Assembly (NCBI GenBank): GCA_947260005.1
Contig: CAMYOL010000007.1
Location: 111,529-175,528, forward strand
Length of the DNA stretch: 64,000 bases
DNA from: an uncultured Ectothiorhodospiraceae bacterium
GTDB lineage: Bacteria > Pseudomonadota > Gammaproteobacteria > UBA6429 > Thiohalophilaceae
Reading direction: 5' to 3'
In this document: positions 10,965 through 20,396 of the stretch, piece after piece
How the letters are laid out: each line of letters begins with the position of its first letter
Position numbering within the stretch: position 1 is the first letter of the stretch
Position numbers and translations under genes: made by a program
The notes under the pieces: model-generated
Databases searched by the model: none
What the model saw: the letters and a program-made list of their open reading frames with translations, nothing else
Told to the model about the DNA's origin: nothing

Positions 10965-11053
10965 AAATAATTGGGGTCAGAGACGTATTTTTAGCTAGCT
11001 ATCTTGCTACTAATAATTGCCAGGTTAAAATACGTCTCTGACCCCAATTATTT
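10965..11053. terminator. 27-bp perfect inverted repeat (family A hairpin) after the capA-like gene
   Basis: Perfect arms at 10965-10991 and 11027-11053 separated by 35 bases. The arms contain the core GGGGTCAGAGACGTATT. The repeat starts 5 bases past the stop codon of the capA-like gene, so the transcript would end in a long hairpin. Two other hairpins with the same core follow the SIS-domain gene and sspB. Confidence 0.7.
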
Positions 11054-11058
11054 GACCC

Positions 11059-12288
11059 TTAATCCAACAATTTACGCACTTCGCTAACTTCTTTCACTTT
11101 AATTTGGCCATCAGCAGAGATTTCAAGCGGCGTATTAGGAAAATCTTTTGCCGTCAGTTCGGCAATTAACTTAGCCGCCCGGTGGTGCGGATCCAGTGTG
11201 GGGCCGTTTGGCCTAATTTGCTCTGCGGATATAATTTGAGCAGATACAAGCTGACCGTCAGACGATAATTTCACACTTAAAATAGGGGCTAAGCCATTGA
11301 GGCCCCTTACATTAATCCCATAATAAGTACAAAAATTACCCAGGCTATAAGCTATCAAATGCCCCTGATAAAGTTCGATTGCTCGGGGTACGTGTGGTCC
11401 GTGCCCTATTACCAGTGCTGCACCGGCATCGATCATTGTCCTGGAAAAAAGTACAACATCACCTCTATTCTCTCCATGAAAATATTCTTCGTTAAATGGA
11501 ATTCGCGTGGCCTCGGCACCTTCAGCGCCCATATGCATCGAGATTATTACGATATCGTTCTCTGTTTTAACTTCCCGAATCAATTGCGCCGCCAATTCAA
11601 TATCCAGAGGATTGTGTGCGCCACGAAAAGGGGCAAAGGCAACCATGGCAAGTTGCTGGCCATTGACCTGCCAACGGGCCACATCGCCCTGTAAACCCGA
11701 GTGAAGAATACCCGCCTCAGCTAATGTCGACATGCTCGATAATCGTCCTGATTCACCAAAATCACGGGCATGATTGTTGGCAAGACTCATGACATCGAAA
11801 CCGGAATTAACTAGATTTTGTACATAATGAGGGGGCGTTCTGAACAGATAGCAACGCTTTGGATTACTGCATTTTTTTGCCGGCTCGCCAGCCACCAATA
11901 AACTACCTTCATAGTTCCCAAAGGTAACATCAGCATCGACTAATATAGAAGCCACCCCTGATAGTAAATGCTTACCATCATCGGGTGGTAGGTGGTTTTC
12001 AGGAAAATCCGTTCCTAACATCACATCCCCGACGGCAATAATATGAAGCGGTTCCTTCTCAGGTAAAGATGGTTCCACCGACTCTTCACTATGCTTTGTC
12101 GTCTCCTGAGGAGTCGTATCGCTTGCTTCAACTGGAGAATCTGAAGAGGGAGTTGTTTCCGACAAGGTCGAACAGGCAGCCGCTGTTAAGCCCAGAACGA
12201 GTACTAATAAAATTCTATAGATCTGATTATAAGTAAGGATAAATAACGGAATAGACATGCTTAACGATCCCTCTTTGTCATAAGACAT
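11059..12288 (-). CDS. CapA-family lipoprotein, metallophosphatase-like
   Basis: Resembles the CapA/PgsA poly-gamma-glutamate protein family, which has a calcineurin-like phosphoesterase fold. Typical pieces are AVGDVMLGTDF, FGNYEGSL, LANNHARDFG, ISMHMGAE and IGHGPHVPRAIELYQGHLIAYSLGNF. The N terminus has a hydrophobic signal and lipobox LTAAAC, so it is probably a lipoprotein anchored in the envelope. A Ser/Thr/Glu-rich linker follows. A second in-frame ATG (residue 11) gives a better signal peptide start. No other capsule or polyglutamate genes are nearby, so the substrate is unknown. Confidence 0.85.
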   Translation of the reverse strand: MSYDKEGSLSMSIPLFILTYNQIYRILLVLVLGLTAAACSTLSETTPSSDSPVEASDTTPQETTKHSEESVEPSLPEKEPLHIIAVGDVMLGTDFPENHLPPDDGKHLLSGVASILVDADVTFGNYEGSLLVAGEPAKKCSNPKRCYLFRTPPHYVQNLVNSGFDVMSLANNHARDFGESGRLSSMSTLAEAGILHSGLQGDVARWQVNGQQLAMVAFAPFRGAHNPLDIELAAQLIREVKTENDIVIISMHMGAEGAEATRIPFNEEYFHGENRGDVVLFSRTMIDAGAALVIGHGPHVPRAIELYQGHLIAYSLGNFCTYYGINVRGLNGLAPILSVKLSSDGQLVSAQIISAEQIRPNGPTLDPHHRAAKLIAELTAKDFPNTPLEISADGQIKVKEVSEVRKLLD

Positions 12289-12317
12289 CGACTAAGCACT
12301 AAGTATATTAGGATATA

Positions 12318-13241
12318 CTAACGTGAAGCGTGGATATATTTTTTCGGATTGACCGCTCGGCCGTTAACCATCACTTCAAAATGGACATGGGGCCCGGTCG
12401 AACGACCCGTCGTACCCATCTTAGAAATCACCTGCCCTTTTTTAACTGTTTCACCAACTGAGACAAGATTTTTCAAACTATGACCATAGCGTGTGACATA
12501 ACCATTTCCATGGTTAATTTCGACCAGGTTACCGTAACCTGAGCGCTTGCCAGAATAAGTCACGACACCCGCTGCAACCGCAACGACATCTGAACCTAAC
12601 TTACCGGCAAAATCGACACCAGAGTGATGGACTCGGCGACCAGAGAAAGGATCTGTTCGAATACCAAAATACGATGACAACCAACCACGTGAAACAGGAC
12701 GACCGGTCGGCATCACTTCAGCCTGTAAATTACGGGTCATCAGCATGGTTTCGAGCACATCGAGTTGTTTACTGCGATCATCTAACTGTGCGGATAATCC
12801 ATTTAAGGCTGAAATAAAATCGGGGACCTGGATTGGGCTGCCCTGTGTCGCAACCGGACCACCTTGAGCAGGTGGGCTGGCAAAATCAAATTCACCTTTA
12901 TCAAGCTTGGCCATGTTAGTAAGGCGACCACCTAATGCATCCAGTCGAATGACATGTGCCTGTAATTTACCTAAGCGTAATGCCAGGGCATTGAGATTAT
13001 CTTCTGCCTTGGTGGTGACTTCGGTCAACTCCAGTCGCTGAGCATCCAGCTCGGCCTGAACAGCGACAGTGAGGTCATCAGGATTGGCTTTCATATGCGC
13101 GATACCAATTTGGTAACCGGCATAGATAAGGACTGCAGGCAATAATATAAAGAAGCTTGTTAACACCGCAGCCAATTTCTGATGACTTAGCGAAACAAGA
13201 CCCGAACACCCTTTTTTACGTCTCAATACAACGATATTCAT
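12318..13241 (-). CDS. M23-family (LytM-type) peptidoglycan endopeptidase
   Basis: Envelope zinc metallopeptidase that hydrolyses peptide crosslinks or activates amidases. One N-terminal membrane segment lies near residues 20-45, followed by a coiled-coil-rich region and a C-terminal LytM domain. The zinc and active-site residues HxxxD (H206, D210) and HxH (H285, H287, in GPHVHFEV) are intact, so it should be catalytic. The ATG at 13241 gives MNIVVLRRKKG and is preferred to an in-frame ATG 42 bases further upstream. Its position between secA and the lpxC/ftsZ end of the division cluster matches Pseudomonas. Confidence 0.9.
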   Translation of the reverse strand: MNIVVLRRKKGCSGLVSLSHQKLAAVLTSFFILLPAVLIYAGYQIGIAHMKANPDDLTVAVQAELDAQRLELTEVTTKAEDNLNALALRLGKLQAHVIRLDALGGRLTNMAKLDKGEFDFASPPAQGGPVATQGSPIQVPDFISALNGLSAQLDDRSKQLDVLETMLMTRNLQAEVMPTGRPVSRGWLSSYFGIRTDPFSGRRVHHSGVDFAGKLGSDVVAVAAGVVTYSGKRSGYGNLVEINHGNGYVTRYGHSLKNLVSVGETVKKGQVISKMGTTGRSTGPHVHFEVMVNGRAVNPKKYIHASR

Positions 13242-13410
13242 TTTCCAAGCGCCACTGAGCCAGAATAAGTGCTGGCTTCTCAATTAGTTATCGGTTAGGT
13301 AACATTTAACTTTATTTTTATTTACTTAAGGACTGATTTAAAACACAATCCTGAAAGCGTTTCACAAAATTTAACTAAGCCGAAAGTAAATAGCAAGCTA
13401 AATTTACCCC

Positions 13411-13860
13411 ATGATTATGAAATTAAGTCGGTCCGTAAACAAGGTTCTTGTAGAAGCAAATGATGATCTTGCGATCTTAGTCACAAGAACCAGGCAATTA
13501 TCACACCTGACCCACATTTTGCGGCAGCAATTAGAACCCGATCTGGCTGCTCATTGTTATATAGGTAATCTGGACCGAGAAAACCTGGTAATATTAGTCG
13601 ATTCAGCTGCATGGGCAAGTAAATTACGTTTTCACTCTCAAACCCTGCTGGCACAATTGCAGGCCGCACACCAGAGTTTCGCGTCGATCGAAATGATTCG
13701 AGTGAAAATTCTCAGCCAATCGGTCTCGGCTCCCGAACCGGTATACCAAAAACCGCAGATGAATAAAGAAAATGCAAAAGGGCTGAACACCTTAGCGGAG
13801 AGCATCCAGGATGAGGCATTACAGTCGGCACTGGCGCGCCTCGCCAAACGCGCTAAATAG
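13411..13860 (+). CDS. DciA-like protein (DUF721)
   Basis: Small protein of the DUF721 family, whose founding member DciA assists loading of the replicative helicase in bacteria lacking DnaC. The 149 residues show the conserved region with LRQQLEPDLAAHCYIGNLDRENLVI and VDSAAWASKLRF. The C-terminal tail is variable and basic. It is convergent with lpxC and divergent from the M23 gene; the same neighbourhood occurs in other gammaproteobacteria. Two close ATG codons (13411 and 13417) could start translation. Confidence 0.85.
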   Translation: MIMKLSRSVNKVLVEANDDLAILVTRTRQLSHLTHILRQQLEPDLAAHCYIGNLDRENLVILVDSAAWASKLRFHSQTLLAQLQAAHQSFASIEMIRVKILSQSVSAPEPVYQKPQMNKENAKGLNTLAESIQDEALQSALARLAKRAK

Positions 13861-13899
13861 TATTTATTTTAATTAATTCAATAAGTTAAGGGGAATAAT

Positions 13900-14811
13900 T
13901 TAATTAGCTTGAACAGGCTGCATAAATGAGATCGGGGCCTTATCTTCGTCTTCGAAGGTCACCAGATCCCAGGCATTTTCATTGGCAATCAATTCACGTA
14001 ACAAGCGATTGTTAAGTGCATGACCGGACTTATGACCACTGAAGGCACCAATAAGACTGCGACCCAGCAGATACAGATCACCAATCGAATCGAGGATTTT
14101 ATGCTTCACAAATTCATCCATATAACGCAAACCATCTTCATTTAATACACGATAGTCATCCAGAACCACGGCATTATCGAGACTTCCACCTAAGGCCAGG
14201 TTACTGGCACGCAAACTTTCAATTTGGTTCATAAAACCAAATGTTCGCGCGCGTGATATCTCTTTTACAAAGGAAGTGGTCGAAAAATCGACTTCAGCTT
14301 GCTGGTGAGCTTCTTTAAAGGCCGGATGGTTGAATTCAATCGAAAAGCCAACTTTAAAGCCATCAAATGGCTCAAATTTGACCCATTTATCACCATCTTG
14401 CACTTTAACTGGGCGTTTAATGCGAATAAACCGTTTTGGGGCGTTTTGCTCCGCAATTCCAGCGGATTGAATCAGGAAAACAAAGGGGCCGGCACTGCCA
14501 TCCATGATAGGGACTTCCGCTGCATTCAAGTCGATATACGCATTGTCGATACCAAGCCCTGCGAGGGCAGAAAGCAGATGCTCAACCGTCGAAATGCGTA
14601 CGCCGTCTTTAATCAATGTCGTCGAAAGTGTTGTATCCCCTACGTTTTCAGGGCTTGCCGGGATTTCGACTGGCTCATCTAAATCAACGCGTCTAAAGAT
14701 AATTCCTGTATCAGGAACCGCAGGCCGTAGCGTTAAATATACTTTCTCACCAGTGTGTAAACCGACACCAGTCGCCCGAATTACGTTCTTTAATGTGCGT
14801 TGCTTAATCAA
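13900..14811 (-). CDS. lpxC: UDP-3-O-acyl-N-acetylglucosamine deacetylase LpxC
   Basis: Zinc deacetylase, the committed step of lipid A synthesis. The family N terminus (M)IKQRTLKN is reached from a TTG at 14811 with AGGGG about 7 bases upstream; this gives 303 residues, the usual length. An ATG at 14865 would add 18 unusual residues. Zinc ligand H78 with catalytic E77 (TVEHLL) and the later [13 protein letters not shown] motif supply the active site. It closes the division cluster, downstream of ftsZ as in E. coli. In E. coli the level of this enzyme is set by FtsH proteolysis. Confidence 0.96.
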   Translation of the reverse strand: MIKQRTLKNVIRATGVGLHTGEKVYLTLRPAVPDTGIIFRRVDLDEPVEIPASPENVGDTTLSTTLIKDGVRISTVEHLLSALAGLGIDNAYIDLNAAEVPIMDGSAGPFVFLIQSAGIAEQNAPKRFIRIKRPVKVQDGDKWVKFEPFDGFKVGFSIEFNHPAFKEAHQQAEVDFSTTSFVKEISRARTFGFMNQIESLRASNLALGGSLDNAVVLDDYRVLNEDGLRYMDEFVKHKILDSIGDLYLLGRSLIGAFSGHKSGHALNNRLLRELIANENAWDLVTFEDEDKAPISFMQPVQAN

Positions 14812-15013
14812 GGTCGAACCCCTAGCCTTTATACGTTTATAATTAATATGCAATATATTTGCCAAATACTGCTAACAATAACTAACAGAATTTTTATCAG
14901 CCGGTGATGATAAATCAACCACTGCTATTCGGCAACATTTTATAGCATAGCGTCTTTTGCATATAAATCTTTAATTCAACTCACAATTTTCCTTAATTGC
15001 CGATTAAATATGC

Positions 15014-15039
15014 AAAATCCAGCCCAAAAACTGGATTTT
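15014..15039 (-). terminator. Hairpin downstream of ftsZ
   Basis: Nine-base arms AAAATCCAG (15014-15022) and CTGGATTTT (15031-15039) with an 8-base loop lie just past the ftsZ stop. Read on the - strand the stem is followed by TTTT. It could end or attenuate transcription between ftsZ and lpxC. Confidence 0.5.
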
Positions 15040-15043
15040 ATTT

Positions 15044-16192
15044 TCAATCTGCCTGACGACGCAAAAAGGCTGGAATATCCAGATAATCCATATTCCCGGA
15101 TGCCTCGCCTTCATATTTATCACCTGACACTTTTTTGCGAATCACGGTTGGGCGATCCAGTTTCTCGTAATCCACTTCACCGTTGTTAGTTCTATCAACA
15201 ACTAATTTTGGTGCCTCAGAATGTTCGATTCCACCGCCTAGTCCGGTTGCAACTACAGTGACACGCAATTCCCCATCGAGTTCAGGATCAATCACCGTTC
15301 CCACGACCACGGTCGCATTTTCAGAGGCAAAAGATTTAACCGTGTTACCCACCTCTTCAAATTCACCAATCGCAAGATCCATCCCGGCAGTCACATTCAC
15401 CAGAATTCCACGTGCTCCTGCTAAATTAACATCTTCAAGCAACGGACTTGCGATGGCCGCTTCGGCCGCTTCGCGTGCACGTTCTTCGCCAGATGCCCGA
15501 CCCGAGCCCATCATCGCCATGCCCATTTCAGACATCACTGTGCGAACATCCGCAAAGTCGACGTTGATCAGACCTGGACGTGTAATTAACTCGGCAATGC
15601 CTTGCACTGCACCTAATAACACATCATTGGCTGCTTTAAACGCATCCAACAGGGTGATGTTTTTACCCAACACACTAAGCAATTTCTCGTTTGGAATCGT
15701 AATCAAGGAATCAACAAAACTTTTTAATTCAGTTGTTCCATCGAGTGCAATCTCCATTCGTTTTTTACCTTCAAATGGAAATGGCTTGGTAACAACCGCC
15801 ACCGTTAAGATGCCCATCTCTTTAGCCACTTGAGCAACGATTGGCGCACCACCAGTACCGGTACCACCACCCATGCCAGCAGTGATAAACACCATGTCCG
15901 CACCATCCAGCACTTCTTGAATGCGTTCACGATCTTCCATTGCTGCCTGGCGACCAATTTCAGGATTAGCACCTGCCCCTAAACCTTTGGTAATCGTACT
16001 ACCAAGTTGTAACAAGGTTTTAGCAGAACTGTTTTTCATCGCTTGCGCATCTGTATTAGCCACGATGAAATCCACACCTTCGATGTTTTGTTGCAACATG
16101 TGTTCAACGGCATTACCACCGCCGCCGCCCACGCCCACTACTTTAATTACTGCCTCTTGCGAGTAATTGTCCATTAATTCAAACATACTCAT
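15044..16192 (-). CDS. ftsZ: Cell division GTPase FtsZ
   Basis: Tubulin homologue that forms the division ring. The GTP-binding segments [14 protein letters not shown] near the N terminus and the tubulin signature [12 protein letters not shown] are intact. The C-terminal conserved peptide [14 protein letters not shown] is the docking site for FtsA and ZipA and, in this family, also a binding point for ZapD, which is encoded at 4.8 kb. The start is ATG at 16192 (MSMFELMDN) with AGAGG and GGAGG upstream; an in-frame ATG five codons earlier is less likely. A 100-base gap to ftsA could carry a promoter. Confidence 0.98.
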   Translation of the reverse strand: MSMFELMDNYSQEAVIKVVGVGGGGGNAVEHMLQQNIEGVDFIVANTDAQAMKNSSAKTLLQLGSTITKGLGAGANPEIGRQAAMEDRERIQEVLDGADMVFITAGMGGGTGTGGAPIVAQVAKEMGILTVAVVTKPFPFEGKKRMEIALDGTTELKSFVDSLITIPNEKLLSVLGKNITLLDAFKAANDVLLGAVQGIAELITRPGLINVDFADVRTVMSEMGMAMMGSGRASGEERAREAAEAAIASPLLEDVNLAGARGILVNVTAGMDLAIGEFEEVGNTVKSFASENATVVVGTVIDPELDGELRVTVVATGLGGGIEHSEAPKLVVDRTNNGEVDYEKLDRPTVIRKKVSGDKYEGEASGNMDYLDIPAFLRRQAD

Positions 16193-16308
16193 ACCTCTGC
16201 CCTCCAACTACTGTTTTAAACACCAGACGATGATATATATCCTTTGTATACCAATGTCTGAACTTCAAAATTACGTAAAATCTATTTACTTCACTTTTCA
16301 CGTAATCT

Positions 16309-17544
16309 CTAAAAATTTCCCTGAAACCAACTTTTCATTCGTCTCATTACTGAGCGGAAACCTCCACCCATTCGTACTTCTGCTTCACGCATGGCACGAT
16401 TCTGATAACCAAATAACAACAAACCAACGCCAGTTGAATAAATCGGATTACGAACCACATCAACCAGTCCTGAAATGTATTGCGGCAAGCCTAAGCGCAC
16501 CGGCATATGAAAAATTTCTTCCGATAATTCAACCACGCCTTCCATCTTGGCGCTGCCGCCCGTTAACACGACTCCGGCCGCACACAGATCTTCAAAACCA
16601 CTACGACGTAATTCAGCTTGTATCAGGGTAAATAATTCTTCATAACGAGGTTCAACGACTTCAGCCAACGTTTGCCGAGCGAGTCTGCGTGCAGGTCGTT
16701 CCCCTACACTTGGCACTTCTATCGTGTCATCAACACTGGCCAGTTGTGTTAGTGCGCACGCATATTTAATCTTGATTTCTTCCGCATGCTGTGTTGGAGT
16801 GCGTAATGCAACTGCAATATCATTTGTGACCTGATCTCCGGCAATCGGTATCACCGCAGTATGTCGAATCGCACCTTCAGTAAACACGGCCATATCAGTC
16901 GTACCACCACCGATATCGACTAAACAAACTCCGAGTTCTTTTTCATCTTCTGTCAGTACTGCATAACTTGATGCCAACTGCTCTAAGATAATGTCATCCA
17001 CTTCCAGACTACAACGTCGCACACATTTAATAATATTCTGTGCAGCGCTGACTGCACCGGTCACCATATGTACCTTGGCTTCCAAGCGTACTCCGGACAT
17101 GCCAACAGGTTCGCGTATACCTTCCTGATTATCGATAATAAATTCTTGCGGTAAGATATGCAGAATACGTTGATCAGCAGGTATCGCGACAGCACGCGCT
17201 GCATCGATGACACGTTCAACATCGAAGGTCGTCACTTCCTTATCACGAATCGCAACAATACCGTGCGAATTTAAACTGCGTATATGACTACCTGCAATAC
17301 CGGCATAAACGGAATGAATCTGACAACCCGCCATCAATTCTGCTTCTTCAACCGCTCGTTGTATTGATTGCACAGTAGACTCAATATTTACCACCACACC
17401 TTTCTTCAGTCCACGTGAAGGGTGCGAGCCAATCCCGATCACCTCAATATCATTCTCGGGTGTAACTTCTCCTACAATCGCTACAACCTTGGATGTGCCG
17501 ATATCCAATCCTACGATCAAGTTTTTCTCGGCCTTTTTAGACAC
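16309..17544 (-). CDS. ftsA: Cell division protein FtsA
   Basis: Actin-like ATPase that tethers FtsZ to the membrane and recruits later division proteins. The phosphate-binding LIVGLDIGTSKV, the inserted 1C domain and VCLVDIGGGTTDMAVF are visible. The C terminus MRRMKSWFQGNF is an amphipathic membrane-targeting helix. The start is GTG with AGGGA 7 bases upstream, one base after the ftsQ stop. Length 411 is typical. Confidence 0.97.
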   Translation of the reverse strand: MSKKAEKNLIVGLDIGTSKVVAIVGEVTPENDIEVIGIGSHPSRGLKKGVVVNIESTVQSIQRAVEEAELMAGCQIHSVYAGIAGSHIRSLNSHGIVAIRDKEVTTFDVERVIDAARAVAIPADQRILHILPQEFIIDNQEGIREPVGMSGVRLEAKVHMVTGAVSAAQNIIKCVRRCSLEVDDIILEQLASSYAVLTEDEKELGVCLVDIGGGTTDMAVFTEGAIRHTAVIPIAGDQVTNDIAVALRTPTQHAEEIKIKYACALTQLASVDDTIEVPSVGERPARRLARQTLAEVVEPRYEELFTLIQAELRRSGFEDLCAAGVVLTGGSAKMEGVVELSEEIFHMPVRLGLPQYISGLVDVVRNPIYSTGVGLLLFGYQNRAMREAEVRMGGGFRSVMRRMKSWFQGNF

Positions 17545-17545
17545 G

Positions 17546-18319
17546 TTAGTTCCCTCGTCCCATGTGTTTATCTGATTTTCGCCAACCCACTGCTAAACCA
17601 TTGCTATATCGCATATCGATGCTGGCGATCTCGGTTACTTTTTTCGCTAATGCTTTTTTATACACTCTTACAAAACGTTCCAAACGACTATGTGTTTTCT
17701 CACGTCCTAGTAACACATCAATATCATTGCTTAATTGGATTTTTATCGCGCCGCGAGAATCGAAATGTAATCGTGAAATACTGACACCCAGTACTTTTAA
17801 AATCTTTTTCGCATATAAGTAAAATTCGGTCATATTGCGCTGCATTCCGATTGGACCATCAAAAACAGGTAACGCAACGGGGTAACTGGTTTGTTTTGGC
17901 AAAAACAATACGCCTTGATTACTCACGAGTCCTCCTTTAGCCCATACGGCCACAGCTTGTTCTTCAACAACACTAATCGATAATGTATCTGGCCAAATTC
18001 GACTAACATTTGCCAAATGCACCCAGGGTAGATCTTCAACCGCTTGCTGAACTTCGACTACGTTAACTGCGAAATATCCACCATCAAGTGTTTTCGCGAC
18101 AACACTACGTAACATGGCCTCATCCACTTTATTAAACGTACCAACGGCATGTATCTTTTGAATGGGTAAAGTATCTGGTTTTTGTAGTTCATATCCTGCC
18201 CAGGCAAGTAAAGTCGCACTAACAAAAAACAAAACTACACGCCATAGCGTCGTGCTGCTGACAGGCATCAACGTTTTAGGGTGCATGTACACGGCCTGAT
18301 TGTTAGCTCGTGCTGACAT
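17546..18319 (-). CDS. ftsQ: Cell division protein FtsQ
   Basis: Bitopic divisome protein linking early and late components and binding FtsB/FtsL. One membrane segment (about 25-43, WRVVLFFVSATLLAWAGY) is followed by a POTRA domain (IQKIHAVGTFNKVDEAMLR) and the FtsQ beta domain with VSRIWPDTLSISVVEEQAVAVW. Length 257. The start overlaps the ddl end by 17 bases, so translation is probably coupled. Confidence 0.94.
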   Translation of the reverse strand: MSARANNQAVYMHPKTLMPVSSTTLWRVVLFFVSATLLAWAGYELQKPDTLPIQKIHAVGTFNKVDEAMLRSVVAKTLDGGYFAVNVVEVQQAVEDLPWVHLANVSRIWPDTLSISVVEEQAVAVWAKGGLVSNQGVLFLPKQTSYPVALPVFDGPIGMQRNMTEFYLYAKKILKVLGVSISRLHFDSRGAIKIQLSNDIDVLLGREKTHSRLERFVRVYKKALAKKVTEIASIDMRYSNGLAVGWRKSDKHMGRGN

Positions 18320-19304
18320 GACCTGCTCCGTTTATTTTATTTATTACATTTGAGTTTAAAGTTTGAGCCAAAATTCGATATACTAGCTCATCAAATTCCA
18401 TCCCGGCCGCTTTTGCCGCCATCGGTACCAAAGAATGATCCGTCATACCTGGAACCGTATTGAGCTCAATAATGTAAGGCTTACCTTGCTCGTCACACAT
18501 AAAATCAACGCGGCCCCACGAACTGGCACCGATCACTTTAAATGCTGCTATCGCAAGGCGCTGTAATTGTGATTCCTGCTTTTCATTCAGACCACAAGGA
18601 CAATGATATTTAGTATCGTTCGAGACATACTTAGCTTCATAGTCATAAAAAGTATGGGGTGTCTCAAGACGTATAACCGGCAGGGCCTGATCGGCTAACA
18701 TCGCAATGGTATACTCTTTCCCGGTTATCCATTGTTCTGCTATGACCTCACCCTCATATTGCGCCGCTAACTCATAAGCAACGAGCATATCGTTTTCGTG
18801 ATCAACTTTTGACATACCGATACTCGAACCTTCTAGCGCCGGTTTAATCATTAAAGGTAATCCAAGCTCTGCGACGACATAGTTAAGATCCACCTCATCC
18901 GTTAACACCATATAATTAGGTGTGGGTAAATTAGCACCGGATAAAATTTGCTTAGTACGTAACTTATCCATCGCTAATGCAGAACTTGCGATATCACTTC
19001 CGGTGTAAGGTATTTCTAATACTTCCAGTGCTCCCTGGATAACTCCATCTTCGCCGCCAGGACCATGTAAAACATTAAATACTCGATCAAATCCACCTTG
19101 TATTAACTTATCGATTATCGTGGCACGTTCAACATCTATGCCGACTGCCGATACACCACGCTTTTGTAAAGCCGACAATACCGCCTGCCCACTATTAAGT
19201 GAGACTTCACGTTCAGCAGACCAGCCCCCCATTAGCACGGCAACTTTGCCGAAACTCTCAGGATCTGGTGATGTATTTGAGTTGATGTTCACAATGTTAC
19301 CCAT
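18303..19304 (-). CDS. ddl: D-alanine--D-alanine ligase
   Basis: ATP-grasp enzyme making the D-Ala-D-Ala dipeptide used by MurF. Motifs include VAVLMGGWSAEREVSLNSG, NVLHGPGGEDG, PLMIKPALEGSSIGM, GRVDFMCDEQGKPYIIELNT and PGMTDHSLVP. The 333 residues include a slightly long N terminus before the first motif. Position between murB and ftsQ is that of ddlB in E. coli. Confidence 0.96.
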   Translation of the reverse strand: MGNIVNINSNTSPDPESFGKVAVLMGGWSAEREVSLNSGQAVLSALQKRGVSAVGIDVERATIIDKLIQGGFDRVFNVLHGPGGEDGVIQGALEVLEIPYTGSDIASSALAMDKLRTKQILSGANLPTPNYMVLTDEVDLNYVVAELGLPLMIKPALEGSSIGMSKVDHENDMLVAYELAAQYEGEVIAEQWITGKEYTIAMLADQALPVIRLETPHTFYDYEAKYVSNDTKYHCPCGLNEKQESQLQRLAIAAFKVIGASSWGRVDFMCDEQGKPYIIELNTVPGMTDHSLVPMAAKAAGMEFDELVYRILAQTLNSNVINKINGAGHVSTS

Positions 19305-19307
19305 ACC

Positions 19308-20216
19308 TCACTGATCGCCCACAATTTTAATTTCTCGAATCAAATCAACCCCGGTTTGCTGTTGTACTTGCACATGTACATAAGCTATTAGTTCTTCAAT
19401 ATCAGATGCCCTTGCCGTTCCAGTATTAACAATAAAATTAGCATGTTTGTCTGATACACAGGCACCGCCAATACAGGTTCCTTTTAAGCCACAAGATTCA
19501 ATTAAACGTGCTGCATAATCTCCTGCTGGATTACGAAATACTGATCCAGCATTGGGTTGTTGCGTTGGCTGGCTCGTTCCACGTTTATTTAATAATTCTT
19601 TAATTTTCTGTTGACTCAGTTCCGCATCACCTGAAGCAAGTTTCAATACACATGAGACAAACCATTCATCTTGCGGACCAGCAACATGGCGATAGGCAAT
19701 CTCATATTCCTCTGGTAAACGTGCTTTTAATTCGCCTGAAGAATTGACGGTCTGTACCGCTTCAATGACATCCCAGGTTTCTCCACCAAATGCACCCGCA
19801 TTCATTGCCAGGGCACCACCCATCGTGCCTGGAATCCCACACAGGAATTCGGCACCGGTTAAGGCGTTTTTCGCAGAAACTTTTGCTGCCTTTGGACAGG
19901 CCACTCCAGCCTCAACATATATTCGTTGCTCATCCAGTATTTCAATTCCGTTTAATACACCGCTGGTACAAATCATGGTGCCATCAAAGCCTGCATCGCG
20001 AACTAATAAATTACTACCAAGTCCGAGCCAGTAAATTTTTTCATTCTGATCAAGGCCAGCCAGAAACAAACTAAGATCATCAATATCCGCTGGTTGATAA
20101 AATCTTTTCACTGGCCCACCGACACGCCATGAGGTGTGCTTCGAAAGCACTTCCATTTCACGTAATACTCCACGTAATGGTTTGCCGGTTGAAACTGTCA
20201 TTTTCATATTTTCCAT
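19308..20216 (-). CDS. murB: UDP-N-acetylenolpyruvoylglucosamine reductase MurB
   Basis: FAD enzyme that completes UDP-MurNAc synthesis from the MurA product. FAD-binding pieces WLGLGSNLLVRD and CGIPGTMGGALAMNAGAFG are clear. The active-site serine lies in QPNAGSVFRNP. Length (302) and sequence order match the shorter type II MurB, not the longer E. coli form. Three bases separate it from ddl; a small gene precedes it. Confidence 0.96.
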   Translation of the reverse strand: MENMKMTVSTGKPLRGVLREMEVLSKHTSWRVGGPVKRFYQPADIDDLSLFLAGLDQNEKIYWLGLGSNLLVRDAGFDGTMICTSGVLNGIEILDEQRIYVEAGVACPKAAKVSAKNALTGAEFLCGIPGTMGGALAMNAGAFGGETWDVIEAVQTVNSSGELKARLPEEYEIAYRHVAGPQDEWFVSCVLKLASGDAELSQQKIKELLNKRGTSQPTQQPNAGSVFRNPAGDYAARLIESCGLKGTCIGGACVSDKHANFIVNTGTARASDIEELIAYVHVQVQQQTGVDLIREIKIVGDQ

Positions 20217-20231
20217 AGATCGTTATCAGGT

Positions 20232-20396
20232 TTACCTGACTTTATTTGATCCCGTTTTATCCTTTTCGTTCATTTTTTCAAAAATTTTTCTATTCATTTC
20301 CTGAAATTTAATTTTTAGCTCACTCTTTAAATCTGAAAAATCTGTCTGCAAGCGATGACCACAACCTAAATGATAATGACGTAATTGATTATTCAT
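20232..20396 (-). CDS. Small uncharacterised protein between murC and murB
   Basis: A 54-codon reading frame fills the murC-murB gap. Its ATG directly follows the murC stop, and the end of murC supplies a GGAGG ribosome binding site about 8 bases upstream. The product begins MNNQLRHYHLGCGHRLQTDF and continues as a charged, probably helical segment rich in K, E and M. No membrane segment and no family that I recognise. The start position, ribosome binding site and stop 15 bases before murB argue for a real cotranscribed gene. Function unknown; a link to the neighbouring wall enzymes is only suggested by position. Confidence 0.6.
   Translation of the reverse strand: MNNQLRHYHLGCGHRLQTDFSDLKSELKIKFQEMNRKIFEKMNEKDKTGSNKVR

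Noticed and set aside
15183..15833. A 216-codon frame antisense to ftsZ
   Set aside because: It is a Ser/Ala/Thr/Pro-rich shadow of ftsZ codons, with no recognisable domain.
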